In this document: positions 9,061 through 22,700 of the stretch, one piece after another
How the letters are laid out: every line of letters starts with the position of its first letter
How positions within the stretch are numbered: position 1 is the stretch's first letter
Source of the DNA: a virus
Direction: 5' to 3' (one strand)
Virus record (IMG/VR): IMGVR_UViG_3300030116_006163
Span: 1 to 25,991 of that record
DNA: 25,991 nt
The notes under the pieces: model-generated
Databases searched by the model: none
Told to the model about the DNA's origin: nothing
Seen by the model: only the letters and a program-made list of their open reading frames with translations
Made by a program: the position numbers and the translations under genes

Positions 9061-10668
9061 TTAAAATTCCAGAATGATTTTAACGTCTTCTTTTTGTCTA
9101 ATGTTTCTTTCGACTTCTTTTCGATTGTCAATGTAAATGACATCACCAGTCTTTTTATTTATTTCAGGAGTAGCTAGACCATTTGTAAAATCAACTCCTA
9201 AATTAATATTTTTATTATTAATAGTGGTGGTGATTCCTGTGAAACCAGCATCAGGTGATATATTAAACAAATCATTATCAATATCACCAGTTGATTGGAA
9301 GGAAAGAACTTTTCCTTTCACAGAAACTTCTTTATAATCGGTAGTATCATTAGTTGTTGGATTCACATTTAAACTTCGATCTTGAATATACTTTAATACA
9401 AAAGTTTCTGGATCATAAGATGATATTGTTCCTCTTGCAGTTCCATCACTAGTTGATTGTGTTATAGTTCTACCAATTAAATCACCATATCCTGCGCTAG
9501 GACGACTAATACCACTCGATAACTTAATTGCTGATAAGGAAGAAAATTGTGATGTTGTTAATATTCCAGTATTATCAAATCCATTTGGATTTTTAAGTAT
9601 TCCCACTTGCCCGAAACGAGTATCAGTGGGAAAATCTTTTGTTGAATCATCAAAACGAGAGTAAACTAAAACTTTATCTGCACCAAGTTCAGTGTAAATA
9701 TCAAAACCATGCCCTTTTGATGGAGGTATGATTGGTATTAATTTTGCTTTATTCTCAATAATAGTGTCATCTAAATTTGTTTCTTCTAAATCAACCATTG
9801 CATGAGTGTACCCAGATCCTCCTTTAGTTACAATAGCATCAGTTATTACACCGTCTGTGTATGTAATCAAAGCTTGAGCACCTGTACCATCTCCTATAAT
9901 ATTTCTTGTTTTCTTTCCAGATAGACCACCATTATAACCAACTCCACCCTTTTCAATATAAATTTTCTTAATTTGATTCTCATTGACATCAGAATTACCT
10001 GCTTCTCTTACTGATTGAATTTGAGAATCCGTAGATGTAGACCAATCATTAGGTAATACGATGTATTCAGTTGAGTCAAATTTTATAACGTCACTTGGTG
10101 ATACTGTAAATAAGTATTTCCAAATGTAACCATCATTACTAGTACCAGCAGCTGCTGGTTCCAAGTCAGTAAACGTCGGTTCATCTTTACTACCATTTCC
10201 TTTTGCATCATTACTAGTTGGTAAACCTGACCCTCCATTATCTAAACAAATATAAACCTTAAATTCGGATGTTATTACATAATAATTAGTTTTATATAAA
10301 CTTCCTGTATTTGAATTTGGTGCTTCGTTATCACCTACTCTATAATCATGTCGATACATATCATACTTAGTATTTGCTGACCAAGTATGTTTTTTTACCA
10401 CTCTTCTAATGTTAGAGGAGTTAATTTTCTTACCAAATAAAGAAGTATTTCTATAATGAGTTAAATATTGTTGATTGTCTATTGGATCTGGAGTACTTAT
10501 ATCCCATGTGTCTGTTCTTCCAAATCCAGCTATAGGAGTTTCAGTTGTTTTCCCTTTTGGATTTGGTAAGCCCAAGAATACATAATAAGAATTACTCTCA
10601 TTTAATACGGAATCTACAAAATTACCTGCATTTGTTATTCTAAACTGATCTGTTACTACTGCTGGCAT
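9061..10668 (-). CDS. 8: Baseplate wedge protein gp8 homologue (535 aa)
   Basis: Several blocks line up with T4 gp8 as I recall it: AGFGRTDTW (48-55; T4 ITFGRSEPW), VYICLD (T4 VYRCLD), DGYIWKYLFTVSPSD (~179-193; T4 DGYVWEYLFEIPPD), TEYIVLP (T4 NEYIVVP), and the C-terminus YIDNRKEVERNIRQKEDVKI (T4 YMENRPPI...EEINILFTF). In T4, gp8 is a dimer that binds gp7 and the wedge core. At 535 aa it is much longer than T4 gp8 (334 aa). Part of the excess is at ~238-298, where VGYNGG, GDGTGAQALI and KGGSGYTHAM form glycine-tyrosine beta repeats of the kind that fill the gp7-like protein. It is the first gene after a perfect late-promoter octamer, separated from it by only 17 bases, and has no recognisable Shine-Dalgarno site. 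The DUF4815 gene starts five bases after its stop. Confidence 0.92.
   Translation of the reverse strand: MPAVVTDQFRITNAGNFVDSVLNESNSYYVFLGLPNPKGKTTETPIAGFGRTDTWDISTPDPIDNQQYLTHYRNTSLFGKKINSSNIRRVVKKHTWSANTKYDMYRHDYRVGDNEAPNSNTGSLYKTNYYVITSEFKVYICLDNGGSGLPTSNDAKGNGSKDEPTFTDLEPAAAGTSNDGYIWKYLFTVSPSDVIKFDSTEYIVLPNDWSTSTDSQIQSVREAGNSDVNENQIKKIYIEKGGVGYNGGLSGKKTRNIIGDGTGAQALITYTDGVITDAIVTKGGSGYTHAMVDLEETNLDDTIIENKAKLIPIIPPSKGHGFDIYTELGADKVLVYSRFDDSTKDFPTDTRFGQVGILKNPNGFDNTGILTTSQFSSLSAIKLSSGISRPSAGYGDLIGRTITQSTSDGTARGTISSYDPETFVLKYIQDRSLNVNPTTNDTTDYKEVSVKGKVLSFQSTGDIDNDLFNISPDAGFTGITTTINNKNINLGVDFTNGLATPEINKKTGDVIYIDNRKEVERNIRQKEDVKIILEF
9775..9955 (-). repeat. Glycine-tyrosine beta repeat insertion in gp8 homologue
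   Basis: The encoded residues (~238-298) contain GVGYNGGLSG, a GDGTGAQALITYTDGVI strand pair and VTKGGSGYTH. This G-x-G-Y / GTGAxA alternation is not in T4 gp8 but matches repeats in the adjacent gp7-like protein, for example around 11305-11585. Confidence 0.7.
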
Positions 10669-10685
10669 ATTATTAGTTTTTTAGA

Positions 10686-10693
10686 TATTTATA
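10686..10693 (-). promoter_or_regulatory. T4-type late promoter (TATAAATA) for gene 8 unit
   Basis: An exact TATAAATA octamer on the minus strand lies in the 34-base gap between the gp7-like gene and gene 8. Exactly 17 bases separate it from the gene 8 ATG, so the expected mRNA leader is only about 11-12 bases. It would drive gene 8, the DUF4815 gene and the 67-aa gene. Confidence 0.85.
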
Positions 10694-10702
10694 CAAGATT
10701 TT

Positions 10703-13700
10703 TTAACTAATTGGTTCTGGCATCAATGCACCACTTTGTTCAAAAGTTTTTGGACCACCAGTTCTTCTTAATGTTGGGAATGTTGATATTCCAAGTGCAG
10801 TGGATAATCCTACTGTCAATCCAGTAACTCCTATTGATATTGGATTCGATCCTCTCGTAAAACCAGTTATTAAACCCACTGAATATTTACCAATTGGTTG
10901 TGAGGAAGATCCTGCTAAAGACAAGTTACTAACAGCAGTGTTTGATTTTACCAAAGAAGTAATAATCCCAGTTCCAGAGGAAGGTCCATTACCAACAGCA
11001 GCAACAACATAAATGTTATCTACAAAAGTTGTTCCAATACCAATAACATGAGAGTCATTTCCACTATTACTTATGGATGTTACTCCAGAACCAACTTGTG
11101 TATCAAAAATATAAATTGGTTTTCCAACTTCTATTGGACTATTTGCATTAAATCCTGCAGAACCATGACGTTTAACTGAAAATTCAATTGCCAACTTACC
11201 ACCAAATATGGTAGTTCCAATACCTGTAATATCTCCTTTATTTTCTATAACTGTTAAACTTCCACCTGTTGAAGTTGAAATTTCTTCAGATATATTTGGT
11301 AGTTCAACAGGACTACTAATTAAAACTTGAGGTGCAGCAGTGCTTGTATATCCAAAACCAGGATTAATTAAATTAATTGCAGTAACAATTCCAGCAGCAT
11401 TTATTAATGCCGTTGCTGTAGCAGTAGTTCCAATACCAACTGTACTTGTTATTCCAGTTTGTGGATCTATGAATGTATTTTTAATAGGTACTGGTGGTCT
11501 TAATAATTTTACAGTAGGTTCAGTAGTATATCCTGCACCAGCATTATTAATTGTAAATCCTGTTATAGTTCCTGCAGCAGATACTAAAGCAGTTGCCTTT
11601 GCTTTTACTAAATTAGTATTATCAAAATCAATTAATTGTAATGATAATGCAGGTCCATTTGGTGATGACAAATCCTCATAATTAAATATACTTGCATTAT
11701 CAACATAAAATTCATTATTTGATTGTGATGCAGAAACATCAGAAATAACCTTTGCAACTGGGCCTATTCTTGGTTCAAGACTACTTCTCTTTTTAGATAC
11801 TATAACTTTATTGATTATTTTGTCTTCTTTCTGTTTTATTAAACTTAAAGATCTACTTATGTCACTTCTTATACCAACACCAACATAAGGATTAGTTTCT
11901 AATGTTTGTGAAGTATTTAAACTATATACAGTTCTTTCTTCCTGTTCTGGAACTCCACCACCACTTTTTATTTGAACATCATCACCTTCTTCTATTAGAA
12001 TTTTTTCTTTTAAATTAATTAAAGAATCCTCACCTGGAGTTCCTTTATAGAATAAGATACTTATATCATCTTCTGGAATTGGTATTTCTTTAAAGTTAAT
12101 GATATTTCCACCAAATATAGTGTATGCTTTTTCTGGTTCTTGAATTATACCATTAACTGTCACTAAAAATACGTTTTCAATACTTGAATTAGCATTCATT
12201 GTATTTTTATCAAGTTCTACACTAACTAATTGTCCATTAACTTTTAATTCGAAACTGGAAGTTGAACCATCCTGTAAACTTTTTATAGAATCAATATAAT
12301 CAAAAGAACCAAACTGCCACAGAGCAAAACTATCAGAATAAACTTTATCAATTGTTAATCTAGAAGTACTCTCTAATTGATTTAATTCTTTTGTAGTTAC
12401 CAATCCAACAGCTTCTACAACATCACCTTTCTTATATCCAAATCCAAAATTAACTATTTCATATTCAGAAACTTCAAATAAGGTAGATCCAATTCCAGTA
12501 GCAGATCCATTGGGAGTTACAATTGCATTCACTTTTAAATCATTTCCAGTATCGGTAGTTTCACCGACTCCAAGTCTAGAAATACCTCTAACTGACAAAT
12601 TAGAATAAGATGGTTCTGATACAAATATCTGTGGATCTTTATAACTTGTACCCGCAGATACTATTGAAAATATTGTCGTTCCTCCTACACCTGCCGTAGC
12701 AGTTATTTGTGCACCACTGCCAACGTTTGGTTCTACATAAACACTGAATATATCATCAGTAATTTTTGTCACATTTAAATTTTGACCTGCTGCATAGTCT
12801 GTTGATCTTGGATATGCATGAACAGTTTTAAAATTATCTTTAGAGCATGAGAAAGATATACCACCAGTTGCGATTGTTATGGTGCTAGAATTGTTTAATC
12901 CATGACTAGGAACTGTTAATTTTAATATTCCTGTAACAGGATTATAAGTTGCGTCTGTTGGAGTTAAACTTCCAGAAATTGAGTTTGGATCTGCAGATAT
13001 AAATCGATGCTCATATCCAGGATCTACAACAGTAACCCCGATAGAAACTTGACTATTATAACCTGATCCAAAAGTTAAACTAGGATATGATGGGTATGCA
13101 CTTCCACCTGAAGTATAAGTGTGTGAGGTTGTGCTCTTTCCAATTGATACACGGAAGACATTTGTAGATGCTATTGATATTACTTCAATACTATTATCTC
13201 TTATAGAGAGAGCTGGATTGAATCCGATGCCACTAAGTAGAACAAAATCGTTTCTATTGTTAAATGGATGCTCTCTTAATGTTGTGACTGTCATAATTCC
13301 AGTTACTTCACTATACTCTGCATCAATAACAGTTAAGTCAGAGGCACTGTATGCAGTCCCCACAACACTCGTAATTTCTCCACTACTGTTGAAAAGTGCT
13401 TTAACATTTGCACCCACTAGAGGAGCATATCCTAAACCATTTGTGGTATTTCCAATTGATATTGGAACACCACCTCTAGGTAGTTCATTTAAATTAATAT
13501 TATTAGATATAATTGATTGACCATTTGCAGAAGTAATACCTGTAAATAATACAGTGCTTAATCCTGTGGCACCACTGCCACTTTCTAAAATTTTAAAGTT
13601 TTTGCCTGGATTAAATTCTGTTGATGGTGATTGAAATACTCCATTTATAAATAAAATTCCACTTCCGCCAGTAGTTCCTAATCCAACAGTATTTGCTCCA

Positions 13701-16700
13701 CCTACTTTTAAAATAAAATCAGATTTAATTCCTGTAAATTGATCAGATACATCATCAAATATCACGTTTGCATCATAGTTATTTCTTAAGTAGACTCTTC
13801 CTGAGAATTTTGAAGTTGGGATAGGTAAATCATTTACATCTTTTGATCTACTCAAATCACCTCTTGGTGGTTTTGTGAAAATTAAGTCTCTACCAGAAAT
13901 ATGATATGATCCTTTAAATCTAGTTACCGTTGTTCCATCTGAGTGAGTGGTGGCAGAAGATCCAACAAAAGATCGATTAACCTGAACAGTGTTAAATGTT
14001 CCAGAGGCACCAACAGCACCACCACCAGTTGTTGCAAATCCAACATTTACAATCTCTACAAATTCATCATCTATTTTTAGAATATCGGATGATGATAATG
14101 TTGATATTCCACTCAAATGAATTATATTAGTTGTAACACCAACTTCTGAACTTAAATTACTGTCTAAAGTATGAGTCACATCAGTTCTTATAAGTGGATA
14201 CTGTGCCACATCATCTATAATGAATAGAGATTTCTCATTTGATTTTGCCATGTTAAACTCATGAGAGTTTCCTTCACCTAAACTTGTAAATGTAACTGCT
14301 GTTCCTGACTTTGTAGTTGATATAAAGAAAGAATTACTATCATTAAACACAGCATAAACTGGAGATGTTAAAGATCCAATACCACCAGAAACTCCTTTAT
14401 ATTGCATAGGTGTCGATCCAACTCCTACAAAAGTTGTATTTGGTTTGTAAATTAATTCTTCATTATTTCTAAAGAAGTGATTTTCTATGGTGAATAAACC
14501 AGTAGATGCATCTAATTGTGTTGTATTACTAGGATTAAAAGTTTTTCCAAAAATTGGTACATTATTTACTCTTGGTGTGAACTTAGTTCTCTTAATTCTA
14601 CTTCCAGTTATAGAATTATATAATTTAAATGAATGACTTTCTTTTGTCACACCATAATCTAAATCTTCTGCTGTATTTTCTAAATCAACTTCTTTGTAAA
14701 AACAATGGTTAAGTGAAACTACAGTTGATACACCAACTATATTATCAGGATGGAATTGGAGAATAAAATTAGATCCAGAAAGATTAGCACTAAATGTTCC
14801 TAATCCAGAAGAAGGATCATATTCTGTATTAAAATCTTTCGTAAGTGATAAAGATCCTGATTGTTGTGAATAAGCATCAGTTCCATCATGAAGGAATAAC
14901 ACTTCATGAATAGATTTGGATGATCCAATACTAACCTCTACAACTGATTTTACAGCATCAAATAAATTTGAATTTAAAGATTCTATAGTAGATATTCCAA
15001 CATTACTTGTTGATACTCCAGCATATAGTGAAAATCTTTCACTACCATCTTCCTGTCCTGTAGATTTAAATCTGAATATTCCATTCGCAACACCAACTGT
15101 TCCTATTCCTATGACTTTTGACTTTAACTTCAAATTAGTGATTTGAGTATTTTCAAAACTTAAAATCAAGTTACCAGATGATATACTAGAAGTAATAATT
15201 CCCAATTTATTCAAAGATAAGTCATTACGTTCTCCATTGAAGTATGATTCTGTAAGGAAAGTGTCTGAGTCTTTGTGTGATACAAAACTTTCTATTAAAT
15301 TCATTTCTTTGGTGACTGTATCTAATACAAATACTGTTGCATACAACGAATCAAAATTATCAACAGGAACACTGATAATATTAGTTGTTACTCCTACAGC
15401 ACAATTTTGAATTTTTGAAGTTAGTTTTATGGGTCCTATTGAAGTAGATCCAACTCCAATAGAACTGGAATTAAATTCTGTTTTGAAAATTTTAAGATCA
15501 TAGTCAACATCATTACCTGCATCGGGAATAACTTTTGGTGAAAATCTTAGAGTATCAATGTTTGTTAATGAATCTCTGTGAAGATCGATGTTAACAATAT
15601 TATCCTCATCAATATTGTTTAAAAGTTGTCCTGAATTAATTAAATTAGACTTTTCAACTAATATATTTTCTGTTCCATTAGACAATATTATCAAATCCTT
15701 TATTTCTAATTTCTCTTCTTGATCATTACGTACAACTATTGTTAAATTATTATATAACTCAGTATTAACTGAATCAGGAAATCGGAATAAATCTATGAAT
15801 TGATTAGGATTTCCCTGCAAATTACTAAATTCCGAAGATATGTCATCTATGACAAGAACATCATTTGTTTTACATCTTATAAAATCAGATAAATTTAAAT
15901 TATCAAATTTTATAAATCTACTAGTATTTCCAGTTATATTAATATCTCTTACAGTATCAATATTTTTTATTTCATCAACTCTTTTATTGCTGAATAAATC
16001 TCTTATAATAGTAATCTCATTATCACTATCTGTGCTTAATCCAGAATTTGTGGAAGAACTTACACCAACATCTGCAAAATTTTTCATGCCACTGGTATGA
16101 ACTAAATTATTAACTGATGTTTTTAGATTATCCCATTCAATCGGACTTTGAATAGAATATGACATATTTTGATAATAATCATTATCAGGTAATGATTGGA
16201 AATCATTATTTAACTTTCCAATATCATCTTCCCAACCTAGATCTTTTAATACGGAAAAATTAGTTTTTAATCTAGCAGTATTTTTATTCACTTTTTGTAT
16301 TTCACATTCACTTCCAGTGATAAATCCTTTAATTTTATCACCCACATTTAATTCACCGTCACCAAAAATTTTTAACTTTGCGGCTTCAGAACTAGTAATT
16401 TCTAAATTAGTTTTAACACCATTGACAATTATAGTCTCACCCAATTCAAAATTAGATTGATTTTGAATTACAAAAAATTCAGGATAATCAGATTGATTTA
16501 TTACTGTTGCAAAATTAGTAAGCACTCCTACGGCAGTTCCTGTTGCAGAAGTTCCAAATTCTGAAACATCAATTGTTACTTTTGCTTGTGGTTGTAAATT
16601 TTCATATTTGCTTACTTTTAATAAATTGAATCCATAATCAGACGAATTGAATCCAGATCCAGCAGTTCCTACCTTTTGTATACCTTCAATAAAAACTCTA

Positions 16701-19700
16701 TCATTACTTGCAAATGGTAGGTTATTAGCATCAAATCCTCCAGGAGGTGTTGATATTTTACATGTGAAAATACCTGTATTATTAGATATAACATCAGTTA
16801 TCACAATACCATTTGTATTATTAGTTGCTCTTAATGTAACTGGTTGTGCTGGTAAACCCACAGGAGTTTCAACAATATTAACTGCTAAAATACTGTTTTC
16901 TAACATTACTGGTTCTAAAAACCCACTGTTTATTTTTTTCCCAGTGGAACTATTAATAATTTCAATATTAGGTGGAGTTATATAGTTTGATCCACCACTC
17001 GTTACACTAACAATACCTAAACTATCTGTATTTGTAATGTCAACAGATTTTGCTATCAAACTTTCAGGTTGTAAAGTTTTATCTGATGAATATTCAAATC
17101 CCTCATTTATAACTCTAATTTTTTCAACCTTTCCAACAGATTGAGATGTTGGTTGTAATACTGCACCAACTCCAATTGAAGTTCCACCAACACCTATAAA
17201 TTGTGGAATTTTTTTATAATTTGATCCACCAGATATAATTTTTATTGAATTTATAGCACCTGTGGCTGTTTTAGAATCTGTACTATACTTTAAAGAATCA
17301 CATTCAATTGAAGTGTATGATAATTTTTCTGGAATATTATCTAAGAATACTTTAAACGTATTAATTCCAACTTTTGTAATTGAATAATCATTATTATATC
17401 CACTTTCTTCAAATAATATTTGTGAATAATTTTTAACGTCAGTATCAACAGTGCCAATGACTCCAGATTTTTCTAAATTGTAATATAAAATATTTGGTAA
17501 ACTTGTTGTATATCCTATGGTTAATGATGTTCCAGCAAACCCAAGTGGTCCAGAAACTGATACATTAAAAGTATTTGATACATCACTTACAGATGTAAAT
17601 TCATTTAAAAAACTATTATCATGATACAATTTAAATTCATATCCTTGTAATGAAGAATTTGAAAGGTCAAATACTAAATCATTATTTTTAATTGCTTTTA
17701 TTTTTGAATTTATTAGGGATATTGATTGTGAACTACCACCAGTTGATCCTATACCTGTAATATTTGGTATATCTTTTTGACTATCAATTAATGTTTCACA
17801 TAGTTTTAAATTATCATCATCAACTTTATATACAAAATAATTTTTATTTTCCAATCCCTCTGGTAACAAATTAGATTCATATTTAATTTTGTCTCCTGTT
17901 TGAAGATTATGATTTTCTATATTAATCGAATTTGTAGATGTACTAACTCCTGCCGAAGTAAAAACTATTGGATTTACTAAAATAGATCCAGTTAAACTAT
18001 CTCTAGAGATTCTAATACTAGATGATGTTCCAATTCCTACAGATAAACCTGGTTCAACTACTAATGAGATTTTATCTCCAGTTTCTAATTGATGTTCATT
18101 AAATGTTACTACTTCTGTTTCTATTTTTTCTACATCACAAGTAACTTCATTAAATTGAGATTCAAATAAGAAATTATCATTATCCCCATTTGTAAGACTT
18201 AAAAAAGTAATTTCATCTTCAGGAGTTTCATTAACTTTTGAAAGTTGAGTTTTAATACCAATTGTATTAACAGATTTGGGAACTACAAATAATGTTTCTG
18301 GAATATCAAATGGAGTTGCACCATTATCATCTGATATTACAATGTTTGTACCAGCTGGTTTTGTAAACTTAATTCTTTGATTTAGTTTAAAAGGATGATT
18401 TTCAATATAAATTTGTTTTACTGGAATGTTTCTCGTAATATTCTTTCCAGCAAATAAAAATGTCCTAGTCAATTCAGTTCCAGTTGTAGTTCCTAATCCA
18501 ACAGATTCATTTGCATTGAAAAATACCTTTTCATTTAAAGTAGATTCAAATTTAGATATAGACTTATCAATTGTAAATTTATTTGTAAGATAATTAACGA
18601 GTGATCCTCTATTATGTGTTGATAAATTTGAAAGTCTATTTACTTTTAGAACATTTAAATCTCTATAAATTTTTAATATTTTTAAAGTTTCGGATCCAAT
18701 TGTGATACTACTACCAATTGAAATTGATTCTGGTATATCAGCAACAAATATTTCAGTCGTAATTCCTGTAGATGATGTGATACTTGAAATAATTGTGGTA
18801 TCAAAATCAACTGCCTTAATTTTAAATGAATCATTTAAAGATGATAAATCTGTGGATATCCCTGATATTGAAACTACATCATCATTTTTTAATCCATGGT
18901 TAATTGGTGTAAAGAAACTTAATTGACCCTCTGCCCATGTGATAACCGTGGATTCATTTTTACTGACTGCAGTCTCCACTTTTTCAATACGTTTTCCATC
19001 TAGTTTAGAAACTACTGATATCAAACCACTTCCTGATGTGTTTGTCTCATCAAAATTTAGAAATTCATTGACTTTATAATTTGATCCACCCTCTATAATA
19101 TCAAATCCTGTAACAGATCCAGATGTAACTGCTTCAATTTCTATTTTTTGATCTCTAATATCACTAGTTTCTACAATAAAGTCATTACTTGCAAATATAT
19201 CAGATACCTTATAAGGAAAAGTATTTCTTAATATGTCATCTGAATTAAAATTAAAGTTATCTTGATTGGTCAAAGAAAAATTATCATCTATTTTTTTAGA
19301 TCTGAAAGAATTTCCAATAAAATATGGAAAAGTTGGTATATTATTATTACCAATTGTTGCATGGTAAGCATATACACCATTAGGAAATTCTGGTGTATTT
19401 TCAAATCTACCATTATGCTCATCTAAATCTCCTGAGTCATCAAACTTATAGTCTTCAATAAAAAATCCACTAGGAAATATAGTTTCACTAGGTCTGTCTT
19501 CGATATTTGCAATATTCTCCGTATATCCAGATATTAATTTTGTATTAAAATTAGTAATTGTTTCAGGATCATTACTACCAAATGGTCCATATATTGGATT
19601 ACCATCGTATGCCCAACCAATTAAACCAGAAGTTCCAAATAATGATGTTGAGTAACCAGTAACTGAATATTTTAAATCATTCTGATATTCTTCTATTACT

Positions 19701-22700
19701 TGATATTCATTATCATTACTATGTTTATTGACTGTTAATGATCTTACATTGGCTTCAAAAAATGCATCTTCTCCTGCAGATTTTACTTTAATTGTACTAT
19801 CAGTAGAGTAACCAATACCAGCATTTACAATAATTACATCTGAAATTTTATTATCAGTGCCCATAACTGGTCTTATCTTAGCACCAAGACCAACACCTGT
19901 TGAATCTATGACTTCAAGATCTGGTGGTGAAAAATATTCTGAACCTTTAGATTCGATACTGACGGAATCAATTTTACCATTCACTATAATTGGTCTTAAA
20001 GAAGCATTTTTTCCATTTTTTAAAGTTACGATTGGTTTTTTATGATTATTGATTATTAAAGATCCATAACCAGTTCCAGGTTCATAAAGATATATTTGTT
20101 CTATACTTCCTCTCACTTTAGGTGTAACATTAATTTGTTTTGGTATAAACTGTGTTGTACTACCAATACTTACACTAAATTCAATATTTGCTCTAATATC
20201 TGGGTATGAAAAAATCTGTTGTCCAGTCCCCGTTGTAGAAAAGTCAACAAATTTTCTTCTTTCATAATTTTCAGTGATTGTTCCTGCAATACCAGCGTCT
20301 GCAACTCTAAAAGAATCATCATCAACTTTTAAAATTTTATATTGAACAGTTGTAGTTGTTATCCCTGTTGATGTTGTTAATCCAGAAATTTTCGTATTAC
20401 TACTAGAATATTCGATTACATCACCATCACTAAATCCATGATCTTTGAATGTAATTAAATTTGAAAATGTGTTTATCCCAATATTTGAATTTACTCTAAG
20501 TTTTCTATTAGTATATCCATCTCCCTCTTCAATTACCTTAATATCTACTATTGAATTTCGAAGACCAACTTTAAAAAAATGATCTCCTGATACATATCTT
20601 CCATTAAAAGAAATAATATTTGTTAATTCTGGTGTATCATATAATTCTATAGTATTGCTACTAATTCTTTTAGGATAATATATTGAATTATTTACCAACG
20701 AAGCTGTGGTAACACCGATTCCAATTCCTTTGTTACCATTAGAATCATATATTATTGGTTCACCAGTATCAAATTCATGATCATTATTAAATGTTATTCG
20801 ATTGAGAGATGTGCTTATTCCACCACCAGGACTAGTATATCGAGTATTAAAAAATACAGATCTAAACCTTTGTTCTATAACTGGTTCTAATACACATCCA
20901 CTACCATTTCCACCCACAACTTCTACTGAAATTACCTCACTAATATCAAAATCTTGAGGATCTACAAATACTTCTTTAACTTTTCCTTTAACAACAGGTT
21001 GTACCAAAGCAGTGGTTCCAATTCCTGCTGATACTGATATATCAGGTAAATTTATAACATCATAATTATCACCACTATTCAAGACTTCGATATCAGTTAA
21101 TGGTCCAAAGAAAACTTTATCTGGTGATTTATAACCAGTTATCTCAACACCATTGATTAACATTCCAATTTGTCCAGTTGGTGTCAGTTCATTGCTACCA
21201 TTAGATGTATTCTGACTCAATGGAAATTTTTTGATTAATTTTTGAGGACTTAATATCGAAGATCTTTGAGAAAATAAAACAAACTTAATTATTCCATTAG
21301 ATGTACTTTTACTAAAAGTTAAGTTCTTACCACCATCGATATTTGTAGGTGCCGTATATAATTGAATTTGTTTTTGTTCTGGTCCTTTTACGTCAACAAA
21401 ATAAGATCCTGTCTCTATACCAATAAGACCATCACCGTTCGAATAACTATAAAATACCTTATCTCCAGTTGAAAATCCAACTGGTTCTGCAAAATTTATG
21501 ATTGAAAAATCTGTCTGATCATCTGCACTTCCAGTGAGAGTTGAATCTAAGGATAAATCAGCTATCGAGGCACTGACATTTATGTCAATTTCTTTTGAAC
21601 GTTCTGTAAAAATATTATTAATATATGAAGGTAATGAATTAGATGTTACATATGCATTTTCTGATCCTTTTTCAACATATACATTTTGAACGTCTGATAT
21701 AACATTATCATTTCCATACTTTATAGGCACTCCACTACTAGAGGCTTTATTAAGTTTTTTTCTAAGTTTAAAGTTTACAATATCAGAAAGATTATTAATA
21801 ATTCCATTTTCAAGCAACTTTACTGCTCCAATACCAGTATTACCACCGAGAGTGACCGTATTTGTTGCATTACTCACACTTTCAACATAAGGTGCACCAG
21901 GTAAATTGGAATTTGGAATTGCAATAGTATTATCTCTTATATCTACCAATTCGACATAATCACCTTTTTTTAAACTTGAATCATTAATTTTACTTAAAAG
22001 AGTGTAAGTTGATCCATTAATACTTCCAATAAAATATGAAGAACTAGTATTATAGATCCATGAATTACAAAATACCTCTTTGAAAGACGAGTTATTGTCC
22101 TCAACTTTGTCACCTAATCCTAGTACAGAAATTACATCACCTTCTTCAACATCAACTTTATCATCTTGCTCAAAATCTGACATTACACCAGTTAATCTTA
22201 ATGATACTTTTTTATCTAAATCTCCATTCTCAAATCCAAAATATGTAATATTAGATCTAATATTTTCTATTGGATTAATAGTCTCACCTATACCTGTACA
22301 ATTTAAAAATTGGTTTACTGTTTTATCAGTATATGTAATCGTGTTCAATCCTGATATGATAGTTCCAGTTGTTCCAAATCCTACAGTAGAATCCACACTA
22401 ATAATGTTTGAACCTGGTTCTACTTTTTCCAAACATTTAGTATTTGGAACTACTATGAAATCATTTTCAACATCTGATGTTTCATCATATCCAACAAATA
22501 AACCAATTCTATAATAAGTTGTTATACCAGTTAGTCCAGAGTTCACTCTTTCAAATGGTTCTATTTCTGATATAGATGCATTTATATTAACATCAAGATC
22601 ACTTCTAAAAAGTGTTTGTCCTGTTAATCCTTTTAATAAACTTTGTCCCTTTAATTGAATTGGATTTCCTGATAGTAACTCTGCTACACAAACCCTTCTT

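Larger units (their letters stand above)
17795..20455 (-). repeat. Diverged 'H-x-[LF]-x-x-G-D-x-[IV]' units in gp7-type protein
   Basis: Five related units lie in this span: NHNLQTGDKIKYESNLLPEG with later VYKVDDDNLKL (~17795-17925), EHQLETGDKISL (~18065-18105), NHPFKLNQRIKFTKPAG (~18345-18410), NHGLKNDDVVSISGIS (~18845-18915) and DHGFSDGDVIEYSS with later KILKVDDDSFRV (~20295-20455). Further units lie outside it: DHEFDTGEPIIY (~20630-20795), VGFSTGDKVFYSY (~21330-21500), NHFFRNNEELIYKP (~14325-14490), EHPFNNRNDFVLLSG (~13140-13275) and SHGLNNSSTITI with ITDDIFSVYVEP (~12720-12910). The units are separated by other modules. All boundaries are approximate. Confidence 0.75.

Noticed and set aside
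10673-10710. Inverted arms ttagtt (10673-10678) and aactaa (10705-10710) around the gene 8 promoter, with T-runs
   Set aside because: A six-base AT-rich stem with a 26-base loop is too weak for a terminator and is expected by chance; the T-rich runs fit the A-rich leader of the promoter.
13646-13653. TATAAATA on the plus strand inside the gp7-type gene
   Set aside because: It would point against all genes in the window, no plus-strand gene follows it, and the bases encode part of a repeat module on the minus strand. Taken as a chance match in AT-rich DNA.
22080-22514. Plus-strand open frame of 144 codons, and other plus-strand frames of 60-133 codons across the window
   Set aside because: All lie opposite the strong minus-strand genes, have no similarity I recognise, low-complexity translations and no tight packing or promoter. 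They are antisense shadows.
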